Origin: a virus
Direction: 5' to 3' (one strand)
IMG/VR virus record: IMGVR_UViG_3300025809_000106
Span: 1-26,602 of that record
Length of the DNA stretch: 26,602 nucleotides
Position 1 is the stretch's first letter, and each line of letters opens with the position of its first letter. Below the pieces are notes generated by a model. The model worked only from the letters and a program-made list of their open reading frames with translations. It searched no databases and was not told the origin of the DNA. A program made the position numbers and the translations under genes. Shown here in pieces: positions 13,839 to 23,230 of the stretch.

Positions 13839-14831
13839 ATGGCAAGACAAGATATAGCCCGAGGCACAGCCGCTAATGACGGAACCGGTGATACACTACG
13901 TGTTGCTGGTCTAAAGATTAACCAAAACTTTGCTGAGCTGTACCAATTGCTCGGTGGTGACTCTGCTGAGTTAAGTGCTGGTGTTTCATTAACAGATCAA
14001 GGTGTTCTTTTTGAAGGCACTAACGTTGATGATCACGAAACAACATTAACAGCTGGTAACCCATCTGCTGATATATCATTAGCATTACCTACAGCGGGTA
14101 CTGAACTAATCTCTAATAGTGCAACACAGACACTAACCAATAAGACATTAACATCAGCTGTTCTTACAACACCAAAGATTAATGATACATCATCTAATCA
14201 TCAATACATATTTGCTGCAAGTGAATTATCTGCAAATAGAACTGTTACATTACCTTTATTAGGTGGTGGTGATACATTTGTATTTCAAGCACATACACAG
14301 ACATTAACTAATAAGACATTAACTTCACCTCTTATCAATACTGGTAAGATTGGCGCTAGTATTAATGATACTAATGGCGCAGAGTTAATTAAAGTAACAG
14401 CAACTGCTAGTGCAGTAAACCAAGTATTAGTTGCCAATGCTGCAACTGGTAATGCTCCATCTATTACAGCTGACGGAGATGATACTAATGTAAGTCTTAT
14501 ACTTGGATCTAAAGGTACTGGTGCTGTTAATATCAATAACAAAGTTGTGCATCGTGAACACTTTATGACAGGCGACGGTGCTGTAAACTTAACAATTCCT
14601 CTTACAATCTTTAATGCTTCATCAGCACTTGCTATTACAATGGCAGATGGAGTTATTACTGGTGAGACTAAATACTTTGTAAATAGAGGAACAGGTACTG
14701 CTACAGTAACAATAACAAGCTTAGTAGGTACAGGTAACCCATCAACAGTAGCATTTGCGGCACATGAAGCTGGTTTCATGATGTGGGATGGTGCAAACTG
14801 GCACTTAGCCTCTAAAACAGTTGCTTCTTAA
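13839..14831 (+). CDS. Fibre-like virion protein with TQTLTNKTLTS repeats
   Basis: The protein has 330 residues. The start 'RGTAANDGTGDTLRVAGLKI' followed by 'NQNFAELYQLLGGDS' is a common N-terminal module of marine phage fibres and baseplate appendages ('G..ANDGTGD.LR.A..K.N.NF.ELY'), probably the virion-attachment end. The body is Thr/Ser/Ala-rich beta sequence. The motif TQTLTNKTLTS occurs at residues 96-106 and 153-163, and a triplet-like 'LILGSKGTGAVNINN' segment lies near 220. The C-terminus 'HEAGFMMWDGANWHLASKT' looks like a compact fibre tip. The first 40 codons are near 50% GC, richer than the rest. It sits between the gp6 and gp8 clusters, so it may be a short wedge-borne fibre. The receptor is unknown. 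Confidence 0.65.
   Translation: MARQDIARGTAANDGTGDTLRVAGLKINQNFAELYQLLGGDSAELSAGVSLTDQGVLFEGTNVDDHETTLTAGNPSADISLALPTAGTELISNSATQTLTNKTLTSAVLTTPKINDTSSNHQYIFAASELSANRTVTLPLLGGGDTFVFQAHTQTLTNKTLTSPLINTGKIGASINDTNGAELIKVTATASAVNQVLVANAATGNAPSITADGDDTNVSLILGSKGTGAVNINNKVVHREHFMTGDGAVNLTIPLTIFNASSALAITMADGVITGETKYFVNRGTGTATVTITSLVGTGNPSTVAFAAHEAGFMMWDGANWHLASKTVAS
14122..14330 (+). repeat. Imperfect direct repeat coding TQTLTNKTLTS (two copies)
   Basis: Near-identical 33-base stretches coding TQTLTNKTLTS lie near the two ends of this interval, 171 bases (57 codons) apart and in frame. They differ mainly at third codon positions, so selection acts on the protein. This is a fibre repeat, not a mobile element. 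Confidence 0.7.
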
Positions 14832-14842
14832 GGACATAGACA

Positions 14843-16180
14843 ATGACAGCTATTATAACAGATAAACTCAAAAAACAATTACTACTAAACATCATTGAAG
14901 ATGTAGATAGTGCAGCTAATAATTACTTTATTGGTATAGGAAGATCAGAGGCTTGGAATGAAACCGATGCTGCTCCTGCTCCTCAGAATAGCTTGCGTGA
15001 TCAACGTAATTTAGGATTGAGTTTACAATCTGTAAAAGGCATTGCAGATAAATCTTTATGTGTACCAAGGACAGATTGGTCATCTGGTGCAATATATTCT
15101 TCTTATAATGATAATATTCAAGGACATCCAGTATCGTCTTACTATGTCTTTACTGATGAGAATCACGTATATATTTGTCTACAGCAAGGTAGAAATGCGG
15201 CGGGAACTGGTGTTAACTCCACTGTTAAACCAACAGGGACTAGCGCCAATGCATTTAAAACAGCAGACGGTTATGTATGGAAATTCTTATATTCTATTGG
15301 TGCATTAACAGCCAATAAATTCTTATCATCTAACTTCCTTCCTGTTACAAAGATTGTCTCGGTTGATTCTGATTCACCAGCTTCTATTTCTGAACAAAAA
15401 GGAATACAAGATGCGGCAATAGGTGGAGAGATTATTGGATATACAGTAACAGCCGGTGGAACTGGATACACTTCAACACCAACAGCTACTATTTCAGGTA
15501 ACGGAACATCGGCTAAAGCTGATGTCACTATATCTGGTGGAGCTGTATCTAAAGTTGATGCTAGAGACTCAAGTGGATCCCTAGTATTTGGTTCTGGCTA
15601 TACTTATGCTGAAGTCACATTAACAGGTGGCAGTGGTACTGGTGCAACAGTAAGGCCTATCTTTGGTACTAAAGATGGTATGGGTGCAGATCCGAGAGAT
15701 GATCTTAGAGCAAGAGCAATTATGTTCAATGCAAAACCAGATGGTACTGAAGCAGGTGACTTTGTTATCGGAAATGATTTCCGTCAAGTTGCTCTTATTA
15801 AGAACCCTCTTACATATGCAAGTGCTAAGTTAACAAGTAATACAGGCAATGCATTAAACAAATTAAATCTATCAGCCATCAGTTCATCATTTAGTGCAGA
15901 TAAAACTATACTAGGAGCTGACTCACTAGCTTTGGCTTATATAGATAAAATAGATTCAGATAATATATATTATCATCAAAATGAGACAACAGGATTTGGT
16001 TCGTTCCAAAGCGCAGAAGCAATATCTGAAACAGATGGTTCCGGTGCTGGTGTTGTTGCAACAGATAGTGCGGGTGATTTTAACCCACTAACTGGTGATA
16101 TTCTCTATATAGATAATAGAGCTGCAGTAACTAGAGTTGCAGAACAAACAGAAGACATTAAAATCGTTATTCAATTATAA
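14843..16180 (+). CDS. gp8: Baseplate wedge protein gp8 with a beta-sandwich-like insert
   Basis: Residues 1-190 are clearly gp8: 'NNYFIGIGRSEAWNETDAAP', 'LQSVKGIADKSLCVPRTDWS', 'YYVFTDENHVYICLQQ' and 'GYVWKFLYSIGALTANKFLS'. T4 gp8 has 334 residues. Here there are 445, and most of the difference is residues about 195-275, a Gly/Thr-rich insert ('GYTVTAGGTGYTSTPTATIS', 'FGSGYTYAEVTLTGGSGTGA') of a type seen as add-on domains in phage structural proteins. After the insert the gp8 pattern resumes ('DPRDDLRARAIMFNAKPDG', 'GNDFRQVALIKNP'). gp8 dimers bind gp7 and gp10 in the T4 wedge. AAGGA (14830-14834) precedes the start by eight bases. Identity is confident; the insert's function is unknown. 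Confidence 0.92.
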   Translation: MTAIITDKLKKQLLLNIIEDVDSAANNYFIGIGRSEAWNETDAAPAPQNSLRDQRNLGLSLQSVKGIADKSLCVPRTDWSSGAIYSSYNDNIQGHPVSSYYVFTDENHVYICLQQGRNAAGTGVNSTVKPTGTSANAFKTADGYVWKFLYSIGALTANKFLSSNFLPVTKIVSVDSDSPASISEQKGIQDAAIGGEIIGYTVTAGGTGYTSTPTATISGNGTSAKADVTISGGAVSKVDARDSSGSLVFGSGYTYAEVTLTGGSGTGATVRPIFGTKDGMGADPRDDLRARAIMFNAKPDGTEAGDFVIGNDFRQVALIKNPLTYASAKLTSNTGNALNKLNLSAISSSFSADKTILGADSLALAYIDKIDSDNIYYHQNETTGFGSFQSAEAISETDGSGAGVVATDSAGDFNPLTGDILYIDNRAAVTRVAEQTEDIKIVIQL

Positions 16181-16195
16181 TCGGTGTAGGAAAAC

Positions 16196-19100
16196 ATGGC
16201 AATAGATTTTACAAAAAACATTTTTGCGTCAACATATAAAGACGACTTTGCTGATAGTGATAACTATCATAGGATTCTCTTTAATAATGGACGTGCCCTA
16301 CAAGCCCGTGAATTAACGCAACTGCAAACTATTACTCAGTCTGAGATTTCTCGGATGGGTAGACATTTATTTAGAGAAGGTGCTGCTGTTAATCCAGGTG
16401 GTACTACTATTAATAATAAGTATGAGTTTATTAAACTAACTGGCGAATTACCTAGTTCAAGTATTATTGGAACACAGTTTACTTCAGCATCCAACTCTAT
16501 TATTGTAGAAGTGCTTGAAACCGTAGCAAGAGTATCTGATTTAGAACCAGCTACAATCTATGTTAAGTATGTAAGTACATCAGGTGGAACTAGTGGATCA
16601 ACTCCTGTTAGAGTATCTGCAAGTGACACATTATCTGGTGGAGATGAAACTCTTACAGTACAATCTACAAATACTGTTGCTAATCCAGCTACAGGTACCG
16701 GTACTAGAGTATCCATTCACGCTGGTGATTTCTTTGCTATAGATCGTTTTGTCTTTGCAAGAGAACAGTCAATGATTTTATCTAAATACACTTCTGATCC
16801 AGAGGCAGTAATTGGATTTAAAGTAACTCAAGATATTGTTAGTGTTAATGATTTCCCTGCACTATATGATAACTCTGGTGCAACTCCTAATGTATCTGCA
16901 CCTGGTGCTGATAGATATAGAATTAGACTTGATATAGCAGACAAAGCTAATGTTGCAGCTGATGAAAACTTTGTATATGTTGCTAAAGTTGTTGATGGCA
17001 TAGTAGTTACACAAGTTGATGGTACAGATTCTTACAATAAGATAGAAGACAGAATGGCCATCAGAACAAGTGAAGAGTCTGGTGACTATATCGCTAAAAG
17101 GTTTTCTGTTAGTTTTGATACTAGTGATTCGGATGAAAGTATATTAGACTTTGATATAACACCAGGTATTGCATATGTAGATGGCTATAGAGCTGTTATT
17201 AACTCACCACTTAAACTTTCAGTCAGTAAACCAAGAACAACTATTACAGAAAATAATAATGTAACAGCAGCTGCATATGGGCAATATGTTACAGTATCTG
17301 CTAATAAAGGCTTACCTAACATTAATACATTTGCTCAAATTAATCTTTATCCTAATACAGCTGGTACTGGTGCATTAATAGGTACTGCTAGAGTAAGAGC
17401 TGTAGAGGAAGATGGTTCGAACTATAGAGTATATCTGTTTGATGTACAAATTGCTTCTGGTAAAAACAAAAGAAACACTAAATCACTTGGTACTGGTTCT
17501 ACTGATTATATGACACTAGTTCTTGAAAACAGCAAAGCAGTATTTAAAGATGAAGGATCTACAAGTCTATTGTTCCCAGTCCCTGGAAATAGACCAAAAG
17601 TTATTACAGATATTAGTCTTGTAACACAAAGGTATAGAACAGCAGTTATATCAGGTGGAGCAGGTTCTATTACACTAACAGCTACAGGCGAGACCTTTGC
17701 TGATACTAGTGATTGGATTGCAGCACAAGCCGATTCAGATATAGATACAGGGTTTACTGCAAATGGATCTGGTACAACAGCTAGTGCACTAGGTGGTGTT
17801 ACAGATGGTACATATGAAATTCTTACTTATGTAAATAAGGCTGCAGGGACTGTTAGAACTAAGTCACTTACAGAAGTAACCGAAACAATCACACCAGATG
17901 GTTCTGGTAATTTAAACTTTACAAAAGCTGATGTTAGTAGTATAGTTAGAGTTACTCTTGCTGACTCAGATGGCGCTGATCTAACAACATCTTATGACTT
18001 AGATAATGGTCAACGTGACTTTGCTTATCTAAATGGTAGAATGGTTAAGAAAGCCGGAGTTACTCAAACAGCTGATGTGTTTGTAAGATATAAACACTTT
18101 ACTCATGGTGCATCTGGTGATTTCTTTGCGGTTAACTCTTATACTGGTCAAACCAACTATGAAGATATTCCATCATATACACAATCTAATGGCACAACAG
18201 TATCTCTAAGAAATGTTTTAGACTTCCGTTCAAGTGTTAATAGCTCAGGTAACTTTGGTTCAGGTGCTAAAATTAATGAGATGCCTAAGAATACAGGTCT
18301 CATCACATTTGATGCAGAGTATTATCTCGGTAAAAAAGTTCGTGTGACAATAGATAAAAATAGTTTTGTTGATGCTATTAGTGGTGCAGCTAGTGTTAAT
18401 CCTCAATTACCACCAGCTCCAAACAATTCTCTGGATTTATTCCATGTTGATATGAATCCATATACAGTTAGTGATACTGATATTACTTCAACTACTATCA
18501 GAGCTAAAAGATTTACTATGAAAGATATTGGTAAATTGGAAAATAGAATTGATAAAGTTGAAGAGGCTACATCATTAAGCCTTCTTGAATTAGATACAGC
18601 ATCATTTAATGTTCTTGATGCTACTAGTAATAATAGAACAAAATCTGGTTTCTTTGTAGATAACTTTGCTGATCAATCTAGGTCATATATGTCTGCTGAT
18701 TATAATGCAGCTATTGATCCAGAAGCTAAGATTATGCGCCCTTGGTTCCAAGAAGATAACCTTAGAATGATCTATGACTCTGATCAATCTAGTAATACAA
18801 TTCTTAAAGGTGATAGCGTATACCTAAAACATGATAATATAAATTATGTTGATCAACCTCTTGCAACAGAAGCAATGAATATTAACCCATTTGCTGTTAT
18901 CCTAAATGAAGGTTTTATTGATCTTTCACCATCATCAGATGAGTGGACTGCAGTCGACAGATTACCAGATCGTGTAGAAGACGGTGGATCAAGACTTGTT
19001 AATAATGGAGCATTACTCTGGAATACATGGCGATGGAACTGGATTGGACGAAATGATACACCAACCGAAGATTTAGCAACTAGAGATGCAGCACGAACAA

Positions 19101-21235
19101 GTATATTAGCAGTCAATAGAGTTGTTGCTTCAGAAACAGTTCGTGAATTTGTGAATGATCGTATACTAGATGTTGCATTTATTCCGTTTATGCGGTCTAG
19201 GAAAGTTAGTTTCCGCGCTCAAGGTCTTAAACCTAATACTCAAGTTTTTGCTTTCTTCAATAACAAATCAGTTGCTGATTGGGTAAGATCAGAAGCATTT
19301 ACTAGATTTGCCACTACTACTGATGATTTTGGTAATAGACATAATAGAGCAACTCAACATCCTGATGGCAAGTCAACACTAGTAACTGATGCTACAGGTT
19401 CTGTTACTGGTTCATTCTTTATTCCATCCACAGACGCAATTAAGTTTAGAACTGGTGTACGTGAGTTTAAACTACTTGATATTAGTGTACCTAAAGATGA
19501 GAATGCAACATCAATTGCAAAAGAACCTTTTTCATCAACAGGTGTATTAGAAACTAGACAGTCAACATTTACAACAACTAGAGTGCTAACTATATCAGCT
19601 CCGCCACCACCTGTTGCTCCACGGAGACGTAGACGCCGTAGGTCAGGTCTAACACCTGATCCTCAGTTGGACCCAAGGAATCAAACCAACAAAGATCCTT
19701 TGGCTCAGACATTCTTTATTGATGAAAATGATGGTTTGTTTATAACTAGAGTTGGTGTTAGGTTCCAAACTAAAGATACAACAGTTCCTGTGATGATGCA
19801 AATTAGATCAACTGTAAATGGTGTTCCATCATCAGATGAGATTATACCTAATGGAGTTAAGGTTCTTCTACCCGGTTCTATTACAACATCAGCTGATGCT
19901 AGTGCAGTAACTTACTTTGAGTTTGATGAACCAGTTTACTTGAACGGCAACATGGAATATTCTATTGTTCTACTTGCTAATTCTATAAATTATAATGTAT
20001 ATGTAGCAAAATCTGGTGATTTAAAACTTAATTCAACAGAACTAAGAGTTACTAAACAGCCTACACTAGGTTCATTGTTTAAATCTCAGAATAGTAGGAC
20101 TTGGACGGCAGATCAAGAAAGAGATTTAACATTCACTATTGATTGTGCTGAATTTATTTCAGCAACCGGATATGTTACATTACAAAATGCGCCCATTCCA
20201 CCAATCTTATTGGCTAGTAATTCATTAGATGCTACAAACACAAGTGGCACAGTTAAGGTTCTTGCATTTGGTCACGGGTTTACAGTAGGCGACTCGGTAA
20301 CAATAGCAAATGCTACAACGTTTGGTGGAATAGCTGCAGCTAATATTAATGGTACAAGAGCAGTCACTAAAGTAGATGGTACAGGCTTTGAGTTTGTGGC
20401 AGGTGCATCAGATGTTGCTTCAGCTACTATAGCTGGTGGTGGGGATGCTATTACAATAACAAGAAATATTATGATGGATACAGTAGTTCCTTATGTTGAA
20501 ACACTTTCACCTCCACAGACTTTAATATCACACTCAGCTAAATTTACATCAGGTAAATCATTTGCTGGATCTGAAACTGCTTATATTCCAGATAGTAGTT
20601 ATCAAACCATAGCAAATAGAGATAATAATAACTTTACTCAACCTAAGGTGATTGCTTCAAGTGCTAATGAAACTGCTTCTTTATCAGGTAATAAATCGTT
20701 AACATATAAAATTGATTTACAGACACAAACTAACTTAGTTGCACCAGTAGTTGATCTTCAACGTGCTTCTATAACAGCTATAAACAATTTAGTTGATCAA
20801 CAAGTTGCAAGTGGTAGTGGTGGTAATATTCCAATAGAATATATTGCAGAAACAAATCCAACTGGTGGTTCACATCTAACTAAGCATATTACACAACCGG
20901 TATCTCTTGATGAGTCAGCTGTTGGTTTAAAAATACTAATTGGTGCAAGTAGACCATCTGCAGCAAGCTTTGATGTTTACTATAGAACAAATGCTTCAGA
21001 TACAGCAGCGGCAGGTAACTTACTTGACTCAACTTGGATATTAGCTACACTTGAAACTGAAATGCCTTCAGACGAAAATATTAATGTATTCAGAGAGTAC
21101 AGATACTTAGTAGGCGGTGATGACGGAACTATGGATGCTTTCTCACAATTCCAAGCTAAGATAGTATTAAAATCAACCAATACATCAAGACCTCCAGTCA
21201 TACAAGACTTGAGAATGATTGCATTGAGTGTATAA
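16196..21235 (+). CDS. Giant DUF4815-domain baseplate/fibre protein (gp10-like by position)
   Basis: At 1,679 residues this is the largest gene in the window. The N-terminus 'FNNGRALQARELTQLQTITQ' with 'RMGRHLFREGAAVNPGG' is the DUF4815 signature. Beta-rich modules follow to about 700; 'DPEAKIMRPWFQEDN' to 'NPFAVILNEGFIDLSPSSDE' and 'WTAVDR' lie near 840-925. A Pro-rich segment then seven Arg (R1143-R1149) form a hinge. Next is a conserved 'DPLAQTFFIDENDGLFITRV' domain (about 1165-1290) and a 'HGFTVGDSVTIAN' module (near 1360). The C-terminal domain has 'VGLKILIGASRPSAASFDVY' and 'YRTNASD'. It follows gp8, where T4 has gp9/gp10, so a wedge-to-fibre connector is likely. AGGA (16188-16191) supports the start. 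The domain calls are good; the gp10 equivalence is inferred. Confidence 0.75.
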   Translation: MAIDFTKNIFASTYKDDFADSDNYHRILFNNGRALQARELTQLQTITQSEISRMGRHLFREGAAVNPGGTTINNKYEFIKLTGELPSSSIIGTQFTSASNSIIVEVLETVARVSDLEPATIYVKYVSTSGGTSGSTPVRVSASDTLSGGDETLTVQSTNTVANPATGTGTRVSIHAGDFFAIDRFVFAREQSMILSKYTSDPEAVIGFKVTQDIVSVNDFPALYDNSGATPNVSAPGADRYRIRLDIADKANVAADENFVYVAKVVDGIVVTQVDGTDSYNKIEDRMAIRTSEESGDYIAKRFSVSFDTSDSDESILDFDITPGIAYVDGYRAVINSPLKLSVSKPRTTITENNNVTAAAYGQYVTVSANKGLPNINTFAQINLYPNTAGTGALIGTARVRAVEEDGSNYRVYLFDVQIASGKNKRNTKSLGTGSTDYMTLVLENSKAVFKDEGSTSLLFPVPGNRPKVITDISLVTQRYRTAVISGGAGSITLTATGETFADTSDWIAAQADSDIDTGFTANGSGTTASALGGVTDGTYEILTYVNKAAGTVRTKSLTEVTETITPDGSGNLNFTKADVSSIVRVTLADSDGADLTTSYDLDNGQRDFAYLNGRMVKKAGVTQTADVFVRYKHFTHGASGDFFAVNSYTGQTNYEDIPSYTQSNGTTVSLRNVLDFRSSVNSSGNFGSGAKINEMPKNTGLITFDAEYYLGKKVRVTIDKNSFVDAISGAASVNPQLPPAPNNSLDLFHVDMNPYTVSDTDITSTTIRAKRFTMKDIGKLENRIDKVEEATSLSLLELDTASFNVLDATSNNRTKSGFFVDNFADQSRSYMSADYNAAIDPEAKIMRPWFQEDNLRMIYDSDQSSNTILKGDSVYLKHDNINYVDQPLATEAMNINPFAVILNEGFIDLSPSSDEWTAVDRLPDRVEDGGSRLVNNGALLWNTWRWNWIGRNDTPTEDLATRDAARTSILAVNRVVASETVREFVNDRILDVAFIPFMRSRKVSFRAQGLKPNTQVFAFFNNKSVADWVRSEAFTRFATTTDDFGNRHNRATQHPDGKSTLVTDATGSVTGSFFIPSTDAIKFRTGVREFKLLDISVPKDENATSIAKEPFSSTGVLETRQSTFTTTRVLTISAPPPPVAPRRRRRRRSGLTPDPQLDPRNQTNKDPLAQTFFIDENDGLFITRVGVRFQTKDTTVPVMMQIRSTVNGVPSSDEIIPNGVKVLLPGSITTSADASAVTYFEFDEPVYLNGNMEYSIVLLANSINYNVYVAKSGDLKLNSTELRVTKQPTLGSLFKSQNSRTWTADQERDLTFTIDCAEFISATGYVTLQNAPIPPILLASNSLDATNTSGTVKVLAFGHGFTVGDSVTIANATTFGGIAAANINGTRAVTKVDGTGFEFVAGASDVASATIAGGGDAITITRNIMMDTVVPYVETLSPPQTLISHSAKFTSGKSFAGSETAYIPDSSYQTIANRDNNNFTQPKVIASSANETASLSGNKSLTYKIDLQTQTNLVAPVVDLQRASITAINNLVDQQVASGSGGNIPIEYIAETNPTGGSHLTKHITQPVSLDESAVGLKILIGASRPSAASFDVYYRTNASDTAAAGNLLDSTWILATLETEMPSDENINVFREYRYLVGGDDGTMDAFSQFQAKIVLKSTNTSRPPVIQDLRMIALSV

Positions 21236-21453
21236 TGATAAAAGTTAATGGGCACCCAAATTTAGTTAGAGATCCAAATTCGGGTGCTATTTTGAATATA
21301 AATAAAGATGAGATTACTTCAGCACGAGCAAGAAAGATAGCCCGTGCTGAAAAAGAATTAGAAGAACAACAACTGAAAGCAGATGTACTAAGTTTAAAAA
21401 ATGAGATTAGTGACATTAAACAACTGTTGGCTCAAATTGTAGAGAAAATTTAA
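21235..21453 (+). CDS. Small coiled-coil virion-associated protein, unknown function
   Basis: The protein has 72 residues and starts in a TAATG overlap with the DUF4815 gene. The N-terminal 'GHPNLVRDPNSGAILNINKD' resembles a short motif (p.LVRD..SGAI.N) of small unnamed proteins among the structural genes of marine T4-like phages. From residue 27 on it is one charged helix with heptad spacing of Leu/Ile ('ARAEKELEEQQLKADVLSLK' then 'NEISDIKQLLAQIVEKI'), a likely coiled coil. Tight coupling to the genes on both sides (one-base overlap before, none to spare after) suggests it is made in step with them, perhaps as a small structural part or folding aid for the fibre. No enzyme motif is present. 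Confidence 0.75.
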   Translation: MIKVNGHPNLVRDPNSGAILNINKDEITSARARKIARAEKELEEQQLKADVLSLKNEISDIKQLLAQIVEKI

Positions 21454-23226
21454 ATGGCAAGAACACACGTAAATGTAACAGATCATATTTTAGATATGAA
21501 GAACAAAGTCAACGAAATCTCATATGATGTCGGTGACATAGCTCTTATATCAACATCGGGACAAGATAGTGATGTAGTTCAAGCTATTAACTCACTTGAC
21601 TCAGATATTGGTGGAATTGCTAATCTTACAACAATAGACAAGTCTAGTATTAAAGCGGCTATCAATGAGCTAGATGCTGAGATTGGTGCAGATACTCTAA
21701 CAACTAGTGCATCTACAGTAAAAGGTGCTATTAATGAACATGAAGTTCAAATCAATAATACAGATAGTGATATTGGTACTAGAACTAATCTAACTACAGA
21801 TGCAGATCAAAACCTTGTAGTTGCTATAAATGAAGTAGATACTAATGCGAATACCGCAAATGCAACCGCAAATGCAAATACAGTTAAGCTTGGTACAATC
21901 ACATCTGGTGCTATGGGCACTTCTGCTGGTACAGTAGGTCCAGCTATAAGCGAACTTCATACCGAAATAACATCCGCTACATCAAATATAGGCGCTTTAA
22001 ATTCATTAACCACAACAAACAAAAGTAATTTAGTTGCAGCTGTTAGTGAAGTAAACGGCTTACTTATAGATTCGGCTATGATTAAAAATATATTCAGTGC
22101 CACTAATACGGGAACTGGTTATGGTGCACTTACATATGGTAACAATGGTGTTTATTCACTGGCCAAAGTAACTAATACTAATATCAGAAGTGCTATATCT
22201 GCAGGCGAAGGTATAGACATTGCAAGTGGTGTTATCTCAGGTGAGCTTGCTTCTTATACTAATATAGGTATTGCAAAATTTGACTCAGATGGTTTCACAG
22301 TTAATAATGGCGAAGTCTTTATTAAAGCAAATGGTATTTCAGCCACTCAAATTTTAGATGGTGCTGTTACTACTGTTAAAATAGCAGACAATGCGGTCAC
22401 TACTGCTAAGATTTTAAATGGTAATGTTACTACTGCTAAAATAGTAGACAATGCGGTTACTGCTGGTAAGATTTTAAATGGTAATGTTACTACTGTTAAA
22501 ATAGCAGACGATGCTGTAACATACGCAAAGTTACAAAACTTAGTAACAGCTAATAGAGTATTAGGATCAACTAGTACTGGATTAATAGGCGAGACACAAG
22601 TACAGACTGCAATGATAGCAACTAATGCGGTCACTACTGCTAAGATTTTAAATAGTAATGTTACTACTGCTAAAATAGCAGATGTTGCTGTTACAGCTGC
22701 CAAGATAGCAACTAATGCTGTTACAGCTACTAAAATTTCATCAAGTGCAGTAACTACAGATAAGATAGCAGCTGATGCTGTAACATATGCTAAACTACAA
22801 AACTTAGTAACAGCTAATAGAGTATTAGGATCAACTTCAACTGGAGTAATAGGTGAGACTCTAATACAAAATGCAATGATTGCTCCAGATGCAGTAACTG
22901 GTAGTAAGATACCTGATAATGCTATTAACTCAGAACACTATGCAGCAGGCTCAATTGATCCAGAACATCTTGCAAGTAATGCAGTAACGGAAATTAAGAT
23001 TGCTAGTAATGCTGTTACTTCTGGTAAGATTGCAGCAGATGCTGTTAATGGGACAAAGATTGCTGATAATGCAATTAACTCTGAGCATTATGCAGCTGGT
23101 TCAATTGATAATGAACATATTGCTAATGATGCGGTTGGTGCAGATGAATTAAAAAGTGTTGTTTCTTTAATAATATATAACAGTGCAGGTACAGCATTAA
23201 AGACATTGTATGGTGCAGGAAGCTAA
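21454..23226 (+). CDS. Long repetitive tail-fibre protein
   Basis: The protein has 590 residues. Residues 1-200 contain repeated 'SDIG...LTT..K..I..AINE.' units, which look like alternating helix and turn in a trimeric shaft. Residues about 298-430 and 440-560 are made of ten-residue units of the form NAVTTAKIAD, the repeat typical of phage and bacterial fibre shafts. An 88-residue block containing 'YAKLQNLVTANRVLGSTSTG' occurs twice (starting near residues 353 and 441), and 'NAINSEHYAAGSID' also occurs twice (near 490 and 540). The C-terminal tip is short ('SLIIYNSAGTALKTLYGAGS'). The stop codon of the upstream gene ends at the base before this ATG. It is probably an adsorption fibre; the receptor is unknown. 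The repeats make it prone to length change by recombination. Confidence 0.85.
   Translation: MARTHVNVTDHILDMKNKVNEISYDVGDIALISTSGQDSDVVQAINSLDSDIGGIANLTTIDKSSIKAAINELDAEIGADTLTTSASTVKGAINEHEVQINNTDSDIGTRTNLTTDADQNLVVAINEVDTNANTANATANANTVKLGTITSGAMGTSAGTVGPAISELHTEITSATSNIGALNSLTTTNKSNLVAAVSEVNGLLIDSAMIKNIFSATNTGTGYGALTYGNNGVYSLAKVTNTNIRSAISAGEGIDIASGVISGELASYTNIGIAKFDSDGFTVNNGEVFIKANGISATQILDGAVTTVKIADNAVTTAKILNGNVTTAKIVDNAVTAGKILNGNVTTVKIADDAVTYAKLQNLVTANRVLGSTSTGLIGETQVQTAMIATNAVTTAKILNSNVTTAKIADVAVTAAKIATNAVTATKISSSAVTTDKIAADAVTYAKLQNLVTANRVLGSTSTGVIGETLIQNAMIAPDAVTGSKIPDNAINSEHYAAGSIDPEHLASNAVTEIKIASNAVTSGKIAADAVNGTKIADNAINSEHYAAGSIDNEHIANDAVGADELKSVVSLIIYNSAGTALKTLYGAGS
22510..22894 (+). 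repeat. Duplicated block within the fibre gene, 264-base period
   Basis: The stretch from 22510 to about 22630 recurs at 22774 to about 22894, exactly 264 bases (88 codons) later. A 40-base core is identical (22533-22572 and 22797-22836), while the flanks have drifted mostly at third positions. It is an in-frame duplication that lengthens the fibre. Confidence 0.85.
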
Positions 23227-23230
23227 TTAG

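Noticed and set aside
21297-21304. Exact TATAAATA inside the 72-residue coiled-coil gene, upstream of the long fibre gene
   Set aside because: It lies in coding sequence (Ile-Asn-Lys codons), lacks the CYYT prefix of the three intergenic boxes, and is 150 bases from the next start. Chance is likely in AT-rich DNA.
22347-22703. Minus-strand open frame of 118 codons opposite the fibre repeats
   Set aside because: It mirrors the periodic coding repeats on the plus strand and has no ribosome site. Similar minus-strand frames at 7204-7770, 8991-9260 and 14285-14779 were set aside for the same reason.
22345-23140. CRISPR-like repeat array
   Set aside because: The repeats are imperfect, in frame, have no constant spacers and encode a fibre shaft.
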